Shown piece by piece: positions 24,238 through 32,820 of a stretch of 64,000 bases of DNA. A program made the translations under genes and the position numbers. Source of the stretch: Candidatus Poribacteria bacterium (GTDB lineage: Bacteria; Poribacteria; WGA-4E; WGA-3G). Numbering within the stretch: position 1 is the first letter of the stretch; every line of letters starts with the position of its first letter. The notes below the pieces were generated by a model, which did no database searches, had not been told where the DNA came from, and worked only from the letters and a program-made list of their open reading frames with translations. The stretch is from NCBI GenBank assembly GCA_028820635.1, contig JAPPIG010000023.1, forward strand, positions 50,135 to 114,134. Direction: 5' to 3'.

Positions 24238-26088
24238 ATGCAAACACACTATTCTCAACTTAGCGATCACCTATATGTCCATCACGGACATGTCAATACC
24301 GGCATACTTCGTGATGACAACCGCGCGCTTCTCATTGATCCAAGTGGATTAACTCTCCATACAACACTAACAGAGTTGGGAATTACCCAAGTAGAGCAGA
24401 TTCTATGTACGCACCATCATCGCGATAGCACAGCAGGGTTCCCTATCCCAGAGAATGTTCGTGTCGGCGTTCCAGCGGCTGAGGCACAGTGGTTTTCTGA
24501 GGTTGAAACCTTTTGGAAAGATCCAAAATACAGATGGCATCTTTACAACTGCCACCCGCACAATCTTATGCTCGCCAATTCTATCCATGTGACAGATACC
24601 TACGCCGAAGGCGCGCAATTTGAGTGGGGATCCGCATCAATCAAAGTGATTGAAACGCCCGGACATACTGACGGCAGTGTTACCTATCTCATTGATGTTG
24701 ACGACAAACGTTTCGCGTTCACCGGCGATCTCATCTACGACGACGGTAAGTTGTGGGAACTCTATAGCCTACAGAAGGGACAGCAAACTACCGACTATCA
24801 TGGTTTTCTCGGTGCGCGAGATGAGTTGAAAGAAAGTCTTGAAAAGGTTCGTCAGTCATCGCCAACGGCACTTGTTCCGACACACGGAGTCGTCATGGAA
24901 AATCCTGACACTGCAATCAACAAACTTTTTGAACAATTGGATTATTGTTATGATAAATATGTGTCAATCTCTGCACTCCGCCACTATTTTCCACAATTAT
25001 TTGCCGAATTTGAGGGGCGCGATGACCACATGCCTATCCGAGAAGGCAAGCCTCCTCCTGATTTTTTGCGTCACTTCGGCACGACATGGCTGATTATCTC
25101 TGAAAATGGTGAAGCGTTCGTGATGGATTGTGGTTCACCGAATATCATCAAACAGATTCAGCGGTTGCAAGCAGACGGTGAAATTTCAGAGGTGACGCAG
25201 TTTTGGGTAACGCACTATCACGATGACCATGTGAATGCTATCCCCGAATTTCAGGAAACCTTCCCTTGTGAAACAATAACAGACGCGATTGTTACTAAAG
25301 TTATTGCCAATCCGAAGGCTTTCCGATTACCATGTATTTCTCCTGCAGTAACACGCGTAGATCGTGCCACTCATGATGGCGATTCATGGCAGTGGAATGA
25401 ATTCAAAATGACTGCGTACTATTTTCCCGGACAGACATATTATCATGGAGGATTGCTCGTTGAGGGGCGCGGGGTACGGATGTTTTTTGCTGGTGATTCA
25501 TTCACGATGGCAGGTATTGACGATTACTGTTCTGGTAATCGGAATCTGCTTGGCAAAGATGTCGGCTACGAAAAATGCCTGCGTCTCATTCAGGAACTCA
25601 AGCCTACACATATTTTCAACTGCCATGTTGATCCTGCGTTTGATTTCACTGATAAAGAGATAGACTTTATGTTAGACACCCTCGCTGAACGTGAAAAATG
25701 TTATACCGATCTCTTTCCTTGGGATCACGCAAACTACGGCATGGACGATCAGTGGGTGAGATGTTATCCTTATGAACAGGAAATTGCCCATGGCGAAACG
25801 GTAACATTGCAAGTTGAGATAACCAACCATTCATCTGAGCTGCGCACAGCAACTGCACAACCAATTCTTCCTACGTCGTGGGGTATTATTGAGGTTGATT
25901 CAGCAGAAACAACAATTCCATCGAAAGCGGATGGACACATTCAGTTTTCTATCCCTATTCCACAACGTTCTGAGTTGGAGGGGTATGCAACCCCGATAGG
26001 ACGGATTATAATTCCTATTGAAATGACCTACAACGACACGCCACTGGGGCAATTTCGTGAAGCCATTTTTGTTCTCACGGGAGGTTAA
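24238..26088 (+). CDS. double metallo-beta-lactamase-fold hydrolase
   Basis: 616 residues, no signal peptide. Two MBL domains in tandem. The first (about 1-225) has CTHHHRDSTAGF and TPGHTDGSVTYLID ... FTGDLIYDDG; its motif reads H-H-H-R-D-S, so the usual last His is Ser. The second (about 270-480) keeps an intact HxHxDH, VTHYHDDHVNAIPEF, with FFAGDSFTMAG and HIFNCHVDPAF as later ligands. A C-terminal beta-sandwich of about 110 residues (YPYEQEIAHGETVTLQVEI) resembles NEW3-type domains. Substrate unknown; likely two-metal hydrolysis in the second domain and a weakened first site. AAGGA precedes the ATG. It heads a run of four closely spaced plus-strand genes. Confidence 0.78.
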   Translation: MQTHYSQLSDHLYVHHGHVNTGILRDDNRALLIDPSGLTLHTTLTELGITQVEQILCTHHHRDSTAGFPIPENVRVGVPAAEAQWFSEVETFWKDPKYRWHLYNCHPHNLMLANSIHVTDTYAEGAQFEWGSASIKVIETPGHTDGSVTYLIDVDDKRFAFTGDLIYDDGKLWELYSLQKGQQTTDYHGFLGARDELKESLEKVRQSSPTALVPTHGVVMENPDTAINKLFEQLDYCYDKYVSISALRHYFPQLFAEFEGRDDHMPIREGKPPPDFLRHFGTTWLIISENGEAFVMDCGSPNIIKQIQRLQADGEISEVTQFWVTHYHDDHVNAIPEFQETFPCETITDAIVTKVIANPKAFRLPCISPAVTRVDRATHDGDSWQWNEFKMTAYYFPGQTYYHGGLLVEGRGVRMFFAGDSFTMAGIDDYCSGNRNLLGKDVGYEKCLRLIQELKPTHIFNCHVDPAFDFTDKEIDFMLDTLAEREKCYTDLFPWDHANYGMDDQWVRCYPYEQEIAHGETVTLQVEITNHSSELRTATAQPILPTSWGIIEVDSAETTIPSKADGHIQFSIPIPQRSELEGYATPIGRIIIPIEMTYNDTPLGQFREAIFVLTGG

Positions 26089-26093
26089 AAACA

Positions 26094-26513
26094 GTGCTAA
26101 ACTTATCACATCCTACTGTTGACATCGCAATAACTTGTAGCAACTTTGAGGAGTCATTGGACTTTTATCACAACAAATTGGGTTTTGAGATTGTCTTGGA
26201 CTTGGAGATTCCAGCGGCACTTGCAAGAGATGTTGGACTTGCACCGACAGGCTTTCGGCAGGTACGCCTTAAAGCAGGTAACACACTCATCAAACTGATG
26301 GATATTGAAAAGCCGCCCCCAACACCAACAGACGAATTCTCTGCAGGTGTTCGTTGGCTCACCTTTTTCGTTGCGGACATACAGAAAACTGTTGAGACTT
26401 TAAAACAGAACGGGGTTGAATTTCTTTCCGAATCGATAAGCGCACCTGATGCAGCAGGTGTCGTGTGTGCAAAAGACCCTGATGGCATTCTAATTGAACT
26501 CGTGCAGATATGA
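26094..26513 (+). CDS. VOC-family (glyoxalase-like) protein
   Basis: 139 residues, one vicinal-oxygen-chelate unit: HPTVDIAITCSNFEESLDFY, NKLGFEIVLDLEIP, then LTFFVADIQKTVETLKQNGV and the end VVCAKDPDGILIELVQI with the C-terminal metal Glu. It probably acts as a dimer with a divalent metal; members are lyases, dioxygenases or resistance proteins, so the substrate is open. The start is GTG at 26094, with GGGAGG 7 bases upstream inside the end of the MBL gene. Its stop TGA overlaps a possible ATG of the next gene. Confidence 0.85.
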   Translation: MLNLSHPTVDIAITCSNFEESLDFYHNKLGFEIVLDLEIPAALARDVGLAPTGFRQVRLKAGNTLIKLMDIEKPPPTPTDEFSAGVRWLTFFVADIQKTVETLKQNGVEFLSESISAPDAAGVVCAKDPDGILIELVQI

Positions 26514-26521
26514 GAGGTATT

Positions 26522-27394
26522 ATGAAGGCACTAACTGATTCCCAAATTCATGACTTTAACGAAAACGGGTATCTTCTTATTGAAGACGCACTCGCTTCCG
26601 AAGATTTGAACCCGTTAATATCAGAGTTTGAAGAAATTGTAGACGCGGGGGCATCGCAACTCTATGCAGAAGGTGAAATTGACTCTGAATTCAAAACAGA
26701 AGGTTTTGATACGCGCTTAGCAAAAATCACGGAACAGTCTCCTACAGTTTTTCAAAAGGTTTTTAGTGGTGCACACACCGGTCCGGCACTCTTTGATCTT
26801 CTGGTTAATCCGAAACTGCTTGACATTGCAGAGGCACTTGTCGGACCGGAGATTATGTGTCATCCTGCCTACCGTGTACGTCCAAAACTGCCAGAGCATG
26901 ACCGAACCCTTGTCCCGTGGCATCAAGATGCAGGTTATATGGAGCCGAGATGTGATTCTGTTTTACAACTTACCATCTGGATTCCTCTGATAGATGCCAC
27001 CATTGAAAACGGCTGCCTTGAAGTTATTCCGCATGCACACCGTGATGGTGTATTCTTACATCGTCCCTCCGAACTTTTCTATCTTGAAATACCAGATGAC
27101 GCATTGCCAGATGTAGAACCTGTAGTCGTTCCTATGAAATCTGGCAGTGTCTTGTTGTTCACCAATCTAACTCCGCACCGCTCCATTCCGAATGTTAGCC
27201 ATCAAGTACGATGGAGTATTGATTCACGTTATCAGGACGCTGCGAAACCGACCGGCTATCAACCGGAAGCAGGTTTTCTGGCAAGAAGCAAACTAAATTC
27301 TGATGATGTTGTTAAAACACCAGAAGAATTCAAACGGATTCGCGATGAACATCAACCCGGTCCAGGTCCAAATCGGTGGGCGAAAAAGGAGTAA
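26522..27394 (+). CDS. phytanoyl-CoA dioxygenase (PhyH) family protein
   Basis: 290 residues, Fe(II)/2-oxoglutarate oxygenase of the PhyH family. The iron triad is visible: VPWHQDAGY (H-x-D) and LTPHRSIPN (distal His). QVRWSIDSRYQ carries the Arg that binds 2-oxoglutarate. ENGCLEVIPHAHRDG matches the family's G-x-L-x-V-x-P-G-S-H region. I prefer the ATG at 26522, 5 bases after AGAGG; an ATG at 26510 overlapping the VOC stop would add four residues. Substrate unknown. Neighbouring VOC and MBL genes suggest a small catabolic or detoxification set. Confidence 0.85.
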   Translation: MKALTDSQIHDFNENGYLLIEDALASEDLNPLISEFEEIVDAGASQLYAEGEIDSEFKTEGFDTRLAKITEQSPTVFQKVFSGAHTGPALFDLLVNPKLLDIAEALVGPEIMCHPAYRVRPKLPEHDRTLVPWHQDAGYMEPRCDSVLQLTIWIPLIDATIENGCLEVIPHAHRDGVFLHRPSELFYLEIPDDALPDVEPVVVPMKSGSVLLFTNLTPHRSIPNVSHQVRWSIDSRYQDAAKPTGYQPEAGFLARSKLNSDDVVKTPEEFKRIRDEHQPGPGPNRWAKKE

Positions 27395-27395
27395 A

Positions 27396-27890
27396 ATGAT
27401 ACACAATTCCAAATTCTACTCTCCAATTTTTATTGTTCTAATCCTACTGCTGAGCGGTGCAAAACCGACAACCGAAGTGCCAAAACCGAAAGACGTTGAA
27501 CTCCACGGCAAAACCCTTTGTTTAGCGGAAGAGATGCATACGCACTATAAAGTTGAACTCTCTGGAGAACATGAACATCTATACGGTATCAAGACCAAGG
27601 ATGGTAAATATTACACGCTTCTGCGTACATCGTTATCCGAAGCACTGTTTGTAGACAAACGATTACATGAAAAAGACTTGATTATCAACGGTCGTGTTTT
27701 TCCAAAAACACAATTGCTGGAGGTAATTCGCATTAGATCCATCCACGATGGAGTTGTCCATGAACTTTACTACTACTGCGATACATGCTACATCCGCGCT
27801 GTTGCACCGGGGAATTGTGATTGTTGCCAGGCACCAGTAGTTTTGATAGAAAAACCGCTAAATGTTGATTCCTTAATACCTTCCCCCTAA
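27396..27890 (+). CDS. small exported protein with C-terminal cysteine cluster, unknown
   Basis: 164 residues. An N-terminal hydrophobic stretch (YSPIFIVLILLLSGA) acts as signal or anchor. The middle resembles a small beta barrel: YGIKTKDGKYYTLLRTSLSE, LIINGRVFPKTQLLEVIRI. The end holds six cysteines in YYYCDTCYIRAVAPGNCDCC (CxxC ... CxCC), likely a metal site or disulfides. AAAGGAG lies before the ATG, within the end of the PhyH gene, so it is co-transcribed with it. Not recognised as a named family. Confidence 0.65.
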   Translation: MIHNSKFYSPIFIVLILLLSGAKPTTEVPKPKDVELHGKTLCLAEEMHTHYKVELSGEHEHLYGIKTKDGKYYTLLRTSLSEALFVDKRLHEKDLIINGRVFPKTQLLEVIRIRSIHDGVVHELYYYCDTCYIRAVAPGNCDCCQAPVVLIEKPLNVDSLIPSP

Positions 27891-27895
27891 TTCAT

Positions 27896-27941
27896 TTGCA
27901 CCTCGCCAAAAGTGCATGTTATAATAGCCATGTGTTATAAT
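27896..27941 (+). promoter_or_regulatory. candidate promoters upstream of the STAS gene
   Basis: TTGCAC (27896-27901), 18-bp spacer, TATAAT (27920-27925). A second TATAAT lies at 27936-27941. The leader to the STAS start is about 300 bp long and contains the small hairpin GTGGCACCCCGCCAC (27957-27971); otherwise I see nothing recognisable in 27972-28243. Confidence 0.45.
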
Positions 27942-28243
27942 ATAGCGTTTTAAGTCGTGGCACCCCGCCACCCACAGTGCTATCCATGACAGTTATAGCA
28001 GGAAAACAGTTAACGGATGTAACCCGAAAAAACTAAGTGCAGGACGATAGTTCCTTTTCTCTCAGACAGCGGTCTACATCACGGCTTGTTAGAACTGCAT
28101 TACAGAAAATGAAACCGAGTCAATTATAGATTCGTAAAATTAATCGAACCTTTTCTGACTTAATCCGTCAAATATAACAAAATCAAAATAATATAAAAAA
28201 TAAATACACACAAAAACAAATAAATTAAAATAGGAGAAAAATC

Positions 28244-28585
28244 ATGAAAACTCAAGTCCACGAGAAAAATGGCATCACGATTTTGAAACCTAATGGTAAA
28301 ATAATGGGAAACTCGGTATCAGAATTCAAGAAAACTATCTCGCCACAGATAGAGGCTTCTAATAAACCTCGCATCCTCATCAATTTGGAGGGCGTTGACA
28401 AGATGGACAGTTCAGGGCTCGGTGTCCTTATCGGTGCTTATGTTGCTGCAACACAGAAGCAAGGTCGTATAGGGATCATCCATGTTGGAAAAAACATCAA
28501 AAATCTGATTGTTATTAGCCGACTTGTGAGGCTCTTTGAACATTTCGACACTGAGGAAGCTGCTCTTTCTGCTCTGGCAGCTTGA
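28244..28585 (+). CDS. STAS-domain anti-sigma factor antagonist-like protein
   Basis: 113 residues, a single STAS domain: NGITILKPNGKIMGNSVSEF, ILINLEGVDKMDSSGLGVLI, then VISRLVRLFEHFDTEEAA. The DSSGLG motif carries the serine that partner anti-sigma kinases phosphorylate in the SpoIIAA/RsbV family. It would act in a partner-switching circuit; no kinase or phosphatase gene lies nearby, so the partner is elsewhere. AGGAGAAAA precedes the ATG. It is a single-gene unit closed by a strong terminator. Confidence 0.85.
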   Translation: MKTQVHEKNGITILKPNGKIMGNSVSEFKKTISPQIEASNKPRILINLEGVDKMDSSGLGVLIGAYVAATQKQGRIGIIHVGKNIKNLIVISRLVRLFEHFDTEEAALSALAA

Positions 28586-28599
28586 TAGCCCCATCCCTA

Positions 28600-28637
28600 T
28601 TTGGAGCGTCCATAGTTTTGCTATGTGACGCTCCAAA
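28600..28637 (+). terminator. Rho-independent terminator after the STAS gene
   Basis: TTTGGAGCGTC-CATAG (28600-28615), loop TTTTG, CTATG-TGACGCTCCAAA (28621-28637), then CTTTTTGG. A long stem with a T run. Confidence 0.8.
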
Positions 28638-28815
28638 CTTTTTGGACACAATAGATTTTTATTTGTATGTATCGCTACCCCACACAACTATTCTACCTTT
28701 CCTCTTCTTCAAAAAACATCTCCCCTGTCCTCTCATAAATTGTAAAGCATGTCTCTTTCAAAGAATCTAAATTCATCGTAAGGCCGAATCAACACGAAAT
28801 GCGGTTTTAGCATTT

Positions 28816-28846
28816 GTCGGGTTCGCTACCGCTCTACCCGACCTAC
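28816..28846. repeat. palindrome of the GTCGGGTAGAGC family
   Basis: TGTCGGGTTCGC...GCTCTACCCGACCTAC, the reverse orientation of the word seen at 2021, 60365 and 63977. The rest of 28638-28896 holds nothing recognisable. Confidence 0.6.
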
Positions 28847-28982
28847 GAAGAAATACTACCATATAATCTTAACAAGAGCTTGATGTATACATCTTCTGGT
28901 TTTAGCAGGGTTATTCAGTTTTCAATATTTTTGGTGGTTTTTTGCTATGACGTTAATTTTATGTGTTGTTATCTTGTCCGTA

Positions 28983-29066
28983 TCTTTAGTCCCGTATGAA
29001 GTTTAAATAAATATTTCGGTAATTTCTTTAGTCCCGTATGAAGTTTAAATAAATATTTCGGTAGGG
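28983..29066. repeat. 42-bp tandem duplication
   Basis: The unit starting TCTTTAGTCCCGTATGAAGT occurs at 28983 and again at 29025, directly abutting, inside the MITE-like element. Confidence 0.8.
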
Positions 29067-29120
29067 GGCGAGGTTAGGAAACCTCGCCAAATTACCCAAT
29101 TTATTTTTTTATCTTCATTA

Positions 29121-29290
29121 GGGACGATATGTTTATAGAAAAATGTTACCCACCACCTCTTGAGTTCCGTAGGAACGGCATAGAAGACTTAACATATCGT
29201 CCCTACCAAATCAACGCTATGAATGCGCGTAGGCATTCAGCGGAACTAAAGAACTGGAGGGGTACTCGTTTTCTATAAACATATCGTCCC
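29121..29290. mobile_element. nested 170-bp element with perfect 22-bp inverted ends
   Basis: The left end GGGACGATATGTTTATAG + AAAA (29121-29142) is the exact reverse complement of 29269-29290. TA flanks both sides, compatible with a TA target duplication. The interior includes the CAACGCTATGAATGC word (reverse orientation). Confidence 0.7.
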
Positions 29291-29484
29291 TACGGGACTA
29301 AAAACAATGTTCATGTTTCTGGGTATTAACTTTCAGTAAATCTCAATACCAGAAACTCTTAAAACTGAAAAACCCTGTGGTTTTAGAAATATGACAAAAG
29401 ATTCTGGATAATGTGATATAATGTGTTTGGTGAGTTTTGACAGTTATCATGTTTATCGGGTTTGCTGAAGTTTAAGGAGGAAGC

Positions 29485-30678
29485 ATGGAAAAACGCCCAA
29501 AAATTGCTGCAATTGCGACAATATACCACAAATACTCACACGCACAACACTTCGTTGATCGGTTTTTGGAAGGTTACGGATGGAATAGCAGACACCATTA
29601 CCCACCGATGGACCTTGTCTCACTATACGTTGAACAGGTCAAGGACAACGATCTTAGCCATGACCGATTAGAACGTTTCCCTACGATGAAGGGATATCCA
29701 ACAATCGCTGAAGCGCTCACCCTCGGAGGTGAGGAATTAGCTGTTGATGGTGTACTACTCATCGGGGAACACGGGGAATATCCGTCTAATGAAAAAGGGC
29801 AACGTCTCTATCCACGCTATGAACACTTCACGCAGATGGTTGAGGTGTTTGCACGGAGTAGACGTGGTGTGCCGATATTCAACGATAAACACCTTTCATG
29901 GAATTGGGAGTGGGCACGTGAGATGTATGACATTTCCCAAGATATGGACTTCGCCTTTATGGCGGGGTCTTCACTGCCTGTCACGTGGCGCACGCCTTCA
30001 ATTGACATGCCGCTCGGAACTTCTGTGTCAGAAGCAGTATGTGTTGCTTACGGTGGTGTGGATAGTTACGATTTCCACGCGTTAGAAACGTTGCAGTGTA
30101 TGGTAGAACGGCGCGAAGGTGGTGAAAGCGGCGTGAAATGGCTACAGGCATATAGGGGTGATGCGTTCTGGCAAGCACATCATTCTGAACTATGGTCAAG
30201 AGAACTCTTTGAATCCGCGCTCTGTCGCAGTCATACCCTTACACCATCACGACCAGGGTTTAACAATCCATTTCCCACACTGGATGAAATGAAGGAGATT
30301 GTGAAAGACCCAATTGCGTATCAGTATGAACACCAAGACGGGCTTAAATCTACGATGATTCTGATGAACGGATTGGTGCAGGATTTCAACTTCGCAGCTT
30401 ATATTGGATCTGAGAACGAAATTCTTTCAACACAGATGTACCTGCCGATGCCCCCTGCACGGACAACTTTAGCAAACTTCTTTTCGCCACTTGTTAACAA
30501 TATTGAGAAAATGTTTTTGACTGGTGAAGCAACCTATCCTGTTGAACGCACATTGTTGACGACAGGTCTTGTTGCAGCAGGCGTGAACAGTCTGTTCGCT
30601 GATAGTACGAAACAAGAGACATCGCATTTAGACATCGCCTATCAAGCCACTGAAGAATCAACCTTCTGGAGGACATAA
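29485..30678 (+). CDS. conserved protein of unknown function (paralogue A)
   Basis: 397 residues, cytoplasmic by appearance. I do not recognise a named domain. Conserved blocks shared with the next gene: IAAIATIYHKYSHAQHF, ALTLGGEELAVDGVLLIGEH, GVPIFNDKHLSWNW, MAGSSLPVTWRTP, DFHALETLQCMVERREGGES. The pattern (Rossmann-like first strand, GEHG, DKHLS, repeated His/Glu) suggests an enzyme or sugar-binding fold related to oxidoreductase contexts, but this is inference. AAGGAGG stands 6 bases before the ATG. It starts about 100 bp after the MITE-like element, and a TATAAT at 29417 may be its -10 box. It is the first of four plus-strand genes. Confidence 0.75.
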   Translation: MEKRPKIAAIATIYHKYSHAQHFVDRFLEGYGWNSRHHYPPMDLVSLYVEQVKDNDLSHDRLERFPTMKGYPTIAEALTLGGEELAVDGVLLIGEHGEYPSNEKGQRLYPRYEHFTQMVEVFARSRRGVPIFNDKHLSWNWEWAREMYDISQDMDFAFMAGSSLPVTWRTPSIDMPLGTSVSEAVCVAYGGVDSYDFHALETLQCMVERREGGESGVKWLQAYRGDAFWQAHHSELWSRELFESALCRSHTLTPSRPGFNNPFPTLDEMKEIVKDPIAYQYEHQDGLKSTMILMNGLVQDFNFAAYIGSENEILSTQMYLPMPPARTTLANFFSPLVNNIEKMFLTGEATYPVERTLLTTGLVAAGVNSLFADSTKQETSHLDIAYQATEESTFWRT

Positions 30679-30682
30679 AGTT

Positions 30683-31858
30683 ATGAAACGAATTGCTGTC
30701 ATTACGACTATCTACCGTTATCTATCACATGCACAACATTTTGCAGACCGTTTTCTTGTCGGTTATCCGAAAGAGGGCAGATGGCACCGTCCAAATATGA
30801 AAGTCGTATCACTCTATGTTGACCAGAAACCAGAAGGTGAACAAAGCGAAGACCGTGCCAAAGAATTCGGATTTTCTGTCCATCCTACCATTGCTGAAGC
30901 ACTTCGCTGTGGTGGCGATAAACTTGCAGTGGATGCAGTACTTCTGATCGGTGAACATGGCAACTATCCTAACAATGAAAAAAGCCAAGTGTTGTATCCA
31001 CGTTATGATTTTTTCAAGGAGTGCGTCAAGGTTTTTGAAAAAGATGGAAGGGCAGTGCCTATTTTTAACGACAAACACCTCTCCTACAGTTTTGAAAAAG
31101 CGCAGGAGATGGTAGATGATGGACACCGACTCGGTTTTGGGGTGCTTGCGGGGTCATCATTACCTGTTACGTGGCGATTGCCCGATGTGGAATTGCCGTT
31201 GGAGTGTGAGATAGAAGAGGCTTTGATGGTAGGCGTTGGCGGTTCAGACCCGATGGATTATCACGCGTTAGAAGCGATGCAATGTATGGTGGAACGCAGA
31301 GAAGGCGGCGAAACAGGGGTTGCTGCTGTGCAATTAATTGACGGAGAGGAAGTTTGGAAAGCGGGTGAAGATGGACGTTGGTCTCTGGAATTGCTGGAAG
31401 CGGCATTTTCAAGAAGTGACACACCGTGCGGTTTAACAGATGAAGATGGTAGAACGCAAGATATAATTGGTAATGGAGAACTAAAAAGACTCGTCCAAAA
31501 TCCTTCTGCCTATTTCATTGAATATAACAATGGATTGAAAGCAACACTTCTGATGCTCAACGGTGCTGTACGGGACTACTGCTTTGCTGCAAAACTTAAG
31601 GACGAACCTATTCCAGTTTCAACGCAGTTTTTCTTAACACCGACCCCAAATGTTACTTATTCGGCATGTCTCATCGCCAAGATTGAGGAACTTTTTGAGA
31701 CAGGTGTTGCACCGTATCCTGCAGAACGTACCTTGTTGGTGAGTGGGACATTGGAGAGTTGTTTGACTTCACGCCATCAAGGACATATACGATTAGCAAC
31801 ACCACATCTTAATGTTGAATACCGCGCACCTGCGGAATCGCAATATGCACGGCGTTAA
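30683..31858 (+). CDS. conserved protein of unknown function (paralogue B)
   Basis: 391 residues, same family as the gene 4 bp upstream and clearly a tandem duplicate that has diverged: RIAVITTIYRYLSHAQHFAD, DAVLLIGEHGNYPNNEKSQ, AVPIFNDKHLSYSF, LAGSSLPVTWRLPD, DYHALEAMQCMVERREGGET. The strict conservation of DKHLS, GSSLPVTWR and H-x-LE-x-x-Q-C-M-V-E-R-R between copies points to a working active site in both. GGAGG lies inside the end of the previous gene. The downstream genes are a PEP-hydrolase-family TIM barrel and a PhyH protein. Confidence 0.75.
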   Translation: MKRIAVITTIYRYLSHAQHFADRFLVGYPKEGRWHRPNMKVVSLYVDQKPEGEQSEDRAKEFGFSVHPTIAEALRCGGDKLAVDAVLLIGEHGNYPNNEKSQVLYPRYDFFKECVKVFEKDGRAVPIFNDKHLSYSFEKAQEMVDDGHRLGFGVLAGSSLPVTWRLPDVELPLECEIEEALMVGVGGSDPMDYHALEAMQCMVERREGGETGVAAVQLIDGEEVWKAGEDGRWSLELLEAAFSRSDTPCGLTDEDGRTQDIIGNGELKRLVQNPSAYFIEYNNGLKATLLMLNGAVRDYCFAAKLKDEPIPVSTQFFLTPTPNVTYSACLIAKIEELFETGVAPYPAERTLLVSGTLESCLTSRHQGHIRLATPHLNVEYRAPAESQYARR

Positions 31859-31921
31859 TCTACCGCCTCAGAACTAACCAATTTTGTCAACTCAAGTTTA
31901 TCTCAGAAAGGAATTGGGACA

Positions 31922-32749
31922 ATGAAATTCAAACGCGAAGAAATTTTAGAAGAATTGCGAAACAATATTGACGCTGGCAAACCTATCATTGGGGCAGGTG
32001 CTGGCACAGGCATCTCAGCAAAATGTGAAGAGGCAGGCGGCATTGACTTGATAATCATATACAATTCGGGTAGATTTCGCATGGCAGGCAGAGGTTCGCT
32101 TGCGGGCATGATGCCTTACGGGGACGCAAACCAGATTGTTGTTGAAATGGCAAGTGAAGTGTTGCCTGTTATCAAAAATACGCCTGTTCTTGCAGGTGTT
32201 TGCGGAACTGATCCGTTTCGCTTGATGGATATATTTTTAGGTCAAATAGACGCTATAGGATTTTCAGGAGTGCAGAACTTTCCAACAGTAGGACTAATTG
32301 ACGGCACTTTCCGTCAACTGCTTGAAGAAACCGATATGGGATATGGTCCCGAAGTAGAGATGATTCGGACAGCACATCAGATGGGGCTGCTTACTACACC
32401 GTATGCATTCAACGAAACCGAGGCAGAACAGATGGCAGATGCGGGAGCGGATATTCTCGTTGCTCACATGGGATTGACAACGAAAGGCTCTATCGGCGCA
32501 AAAACTGCTTTTACGCTTGAAGATGCTGCAAAACGTGTTCAGGCAATTCATGACGCTGCAAAAGGTGTTAATCCTGAAATTCTCGTAATCTGTCACGGAG
32601 GCCCCATCGCTGAACCAGAAGATGCCACTTATGTCTTGGAAAATACCAATGGTGTTGTCGGATTCTACGGTGCCTCAAGTGCTGAACGGTTGCCGACAGA
32701 ACGCGCTATTACAGCACAAATTGAGGCTTTTAAGAAAATACGGTTATAG
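31922..32749 (+). CDS. phosphoenolpyruvate hydrolase-family TIM-barrel protein
   Basis: 275 residues. It matches the PEP_hydrolase family (PF09370-type TIM barrel): [104 protein letters not shown]. Family members are annotated as PEP-cleaving or signal-transduction-like TIM barrels; the true reaction here is uncertain. AAAGGA precedes the ATG. It lies 63 bp after paralogue B and likely shares its transcript. Confidence 0.82.
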   Translation: MKFKREEILEELRNNIDAGKPIIGAGAGTGISAKCEEAGGIDLIIIYNSGRFRMAGRGSLAGMMPYGDANQIVVEMASEVLPVIKNTPVLAGVCGTDPFRLMDIFLGQIDAIGFSGVQNFPTVGLIDGTFRQLLEETDMGYGPEVEMIRTAHQMGLLTTPYAFNETEAEQMADAGADILVAHMGLTTKGSIGAKTAFTLEDAAKRVQAIHDAAKGVNPEILVICHGGPIAEPEDATYVLENTNGVVGFYGASSAERLPTERAITAQIEAFKKIRL

Positions 32750-32820
32750 AATTATCCTAAAAATGTTGTTTCAAAGATATAGGATTTTCCTGAATATCTT
32801 AGCAAAGGAGATTGTAAACT

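Larger units (their letters stand above)
28897..29386. mobile_element. MITE-like element, second copy, with 9-bp target duplication
   Basis: The left end CAGGGTTATTCAGTTTT (28906-28922) and right end AAAACTGAAAAACCCTG (29361-29377) match the ends of the element at 1954. The direct repeat TGGTTTTAG flanks it (28897-28905 and 29378-29386). The 472-bp interior is non-coding. It contains a 42-bp tandem duplication, a hairpin GGCGAGGTTAGGAAACCTCG near 29066, and a nested element at 29121-29290. Confidence 0.75.

Noticed and set aside
27303..27395. Upstream in-frame extension of the Cys-cluster protein
   Set aside because: It overlaps the PhyH gene in another frame; the ATG at 27396 has AAAGGAG and begins the hydrophobic signal.
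27972..28243. Riboswitch or small RNA in the long leader of the STAS gene
   Set aside because: No known riboswitch core was recognised and no consistent stem set was found by eye.
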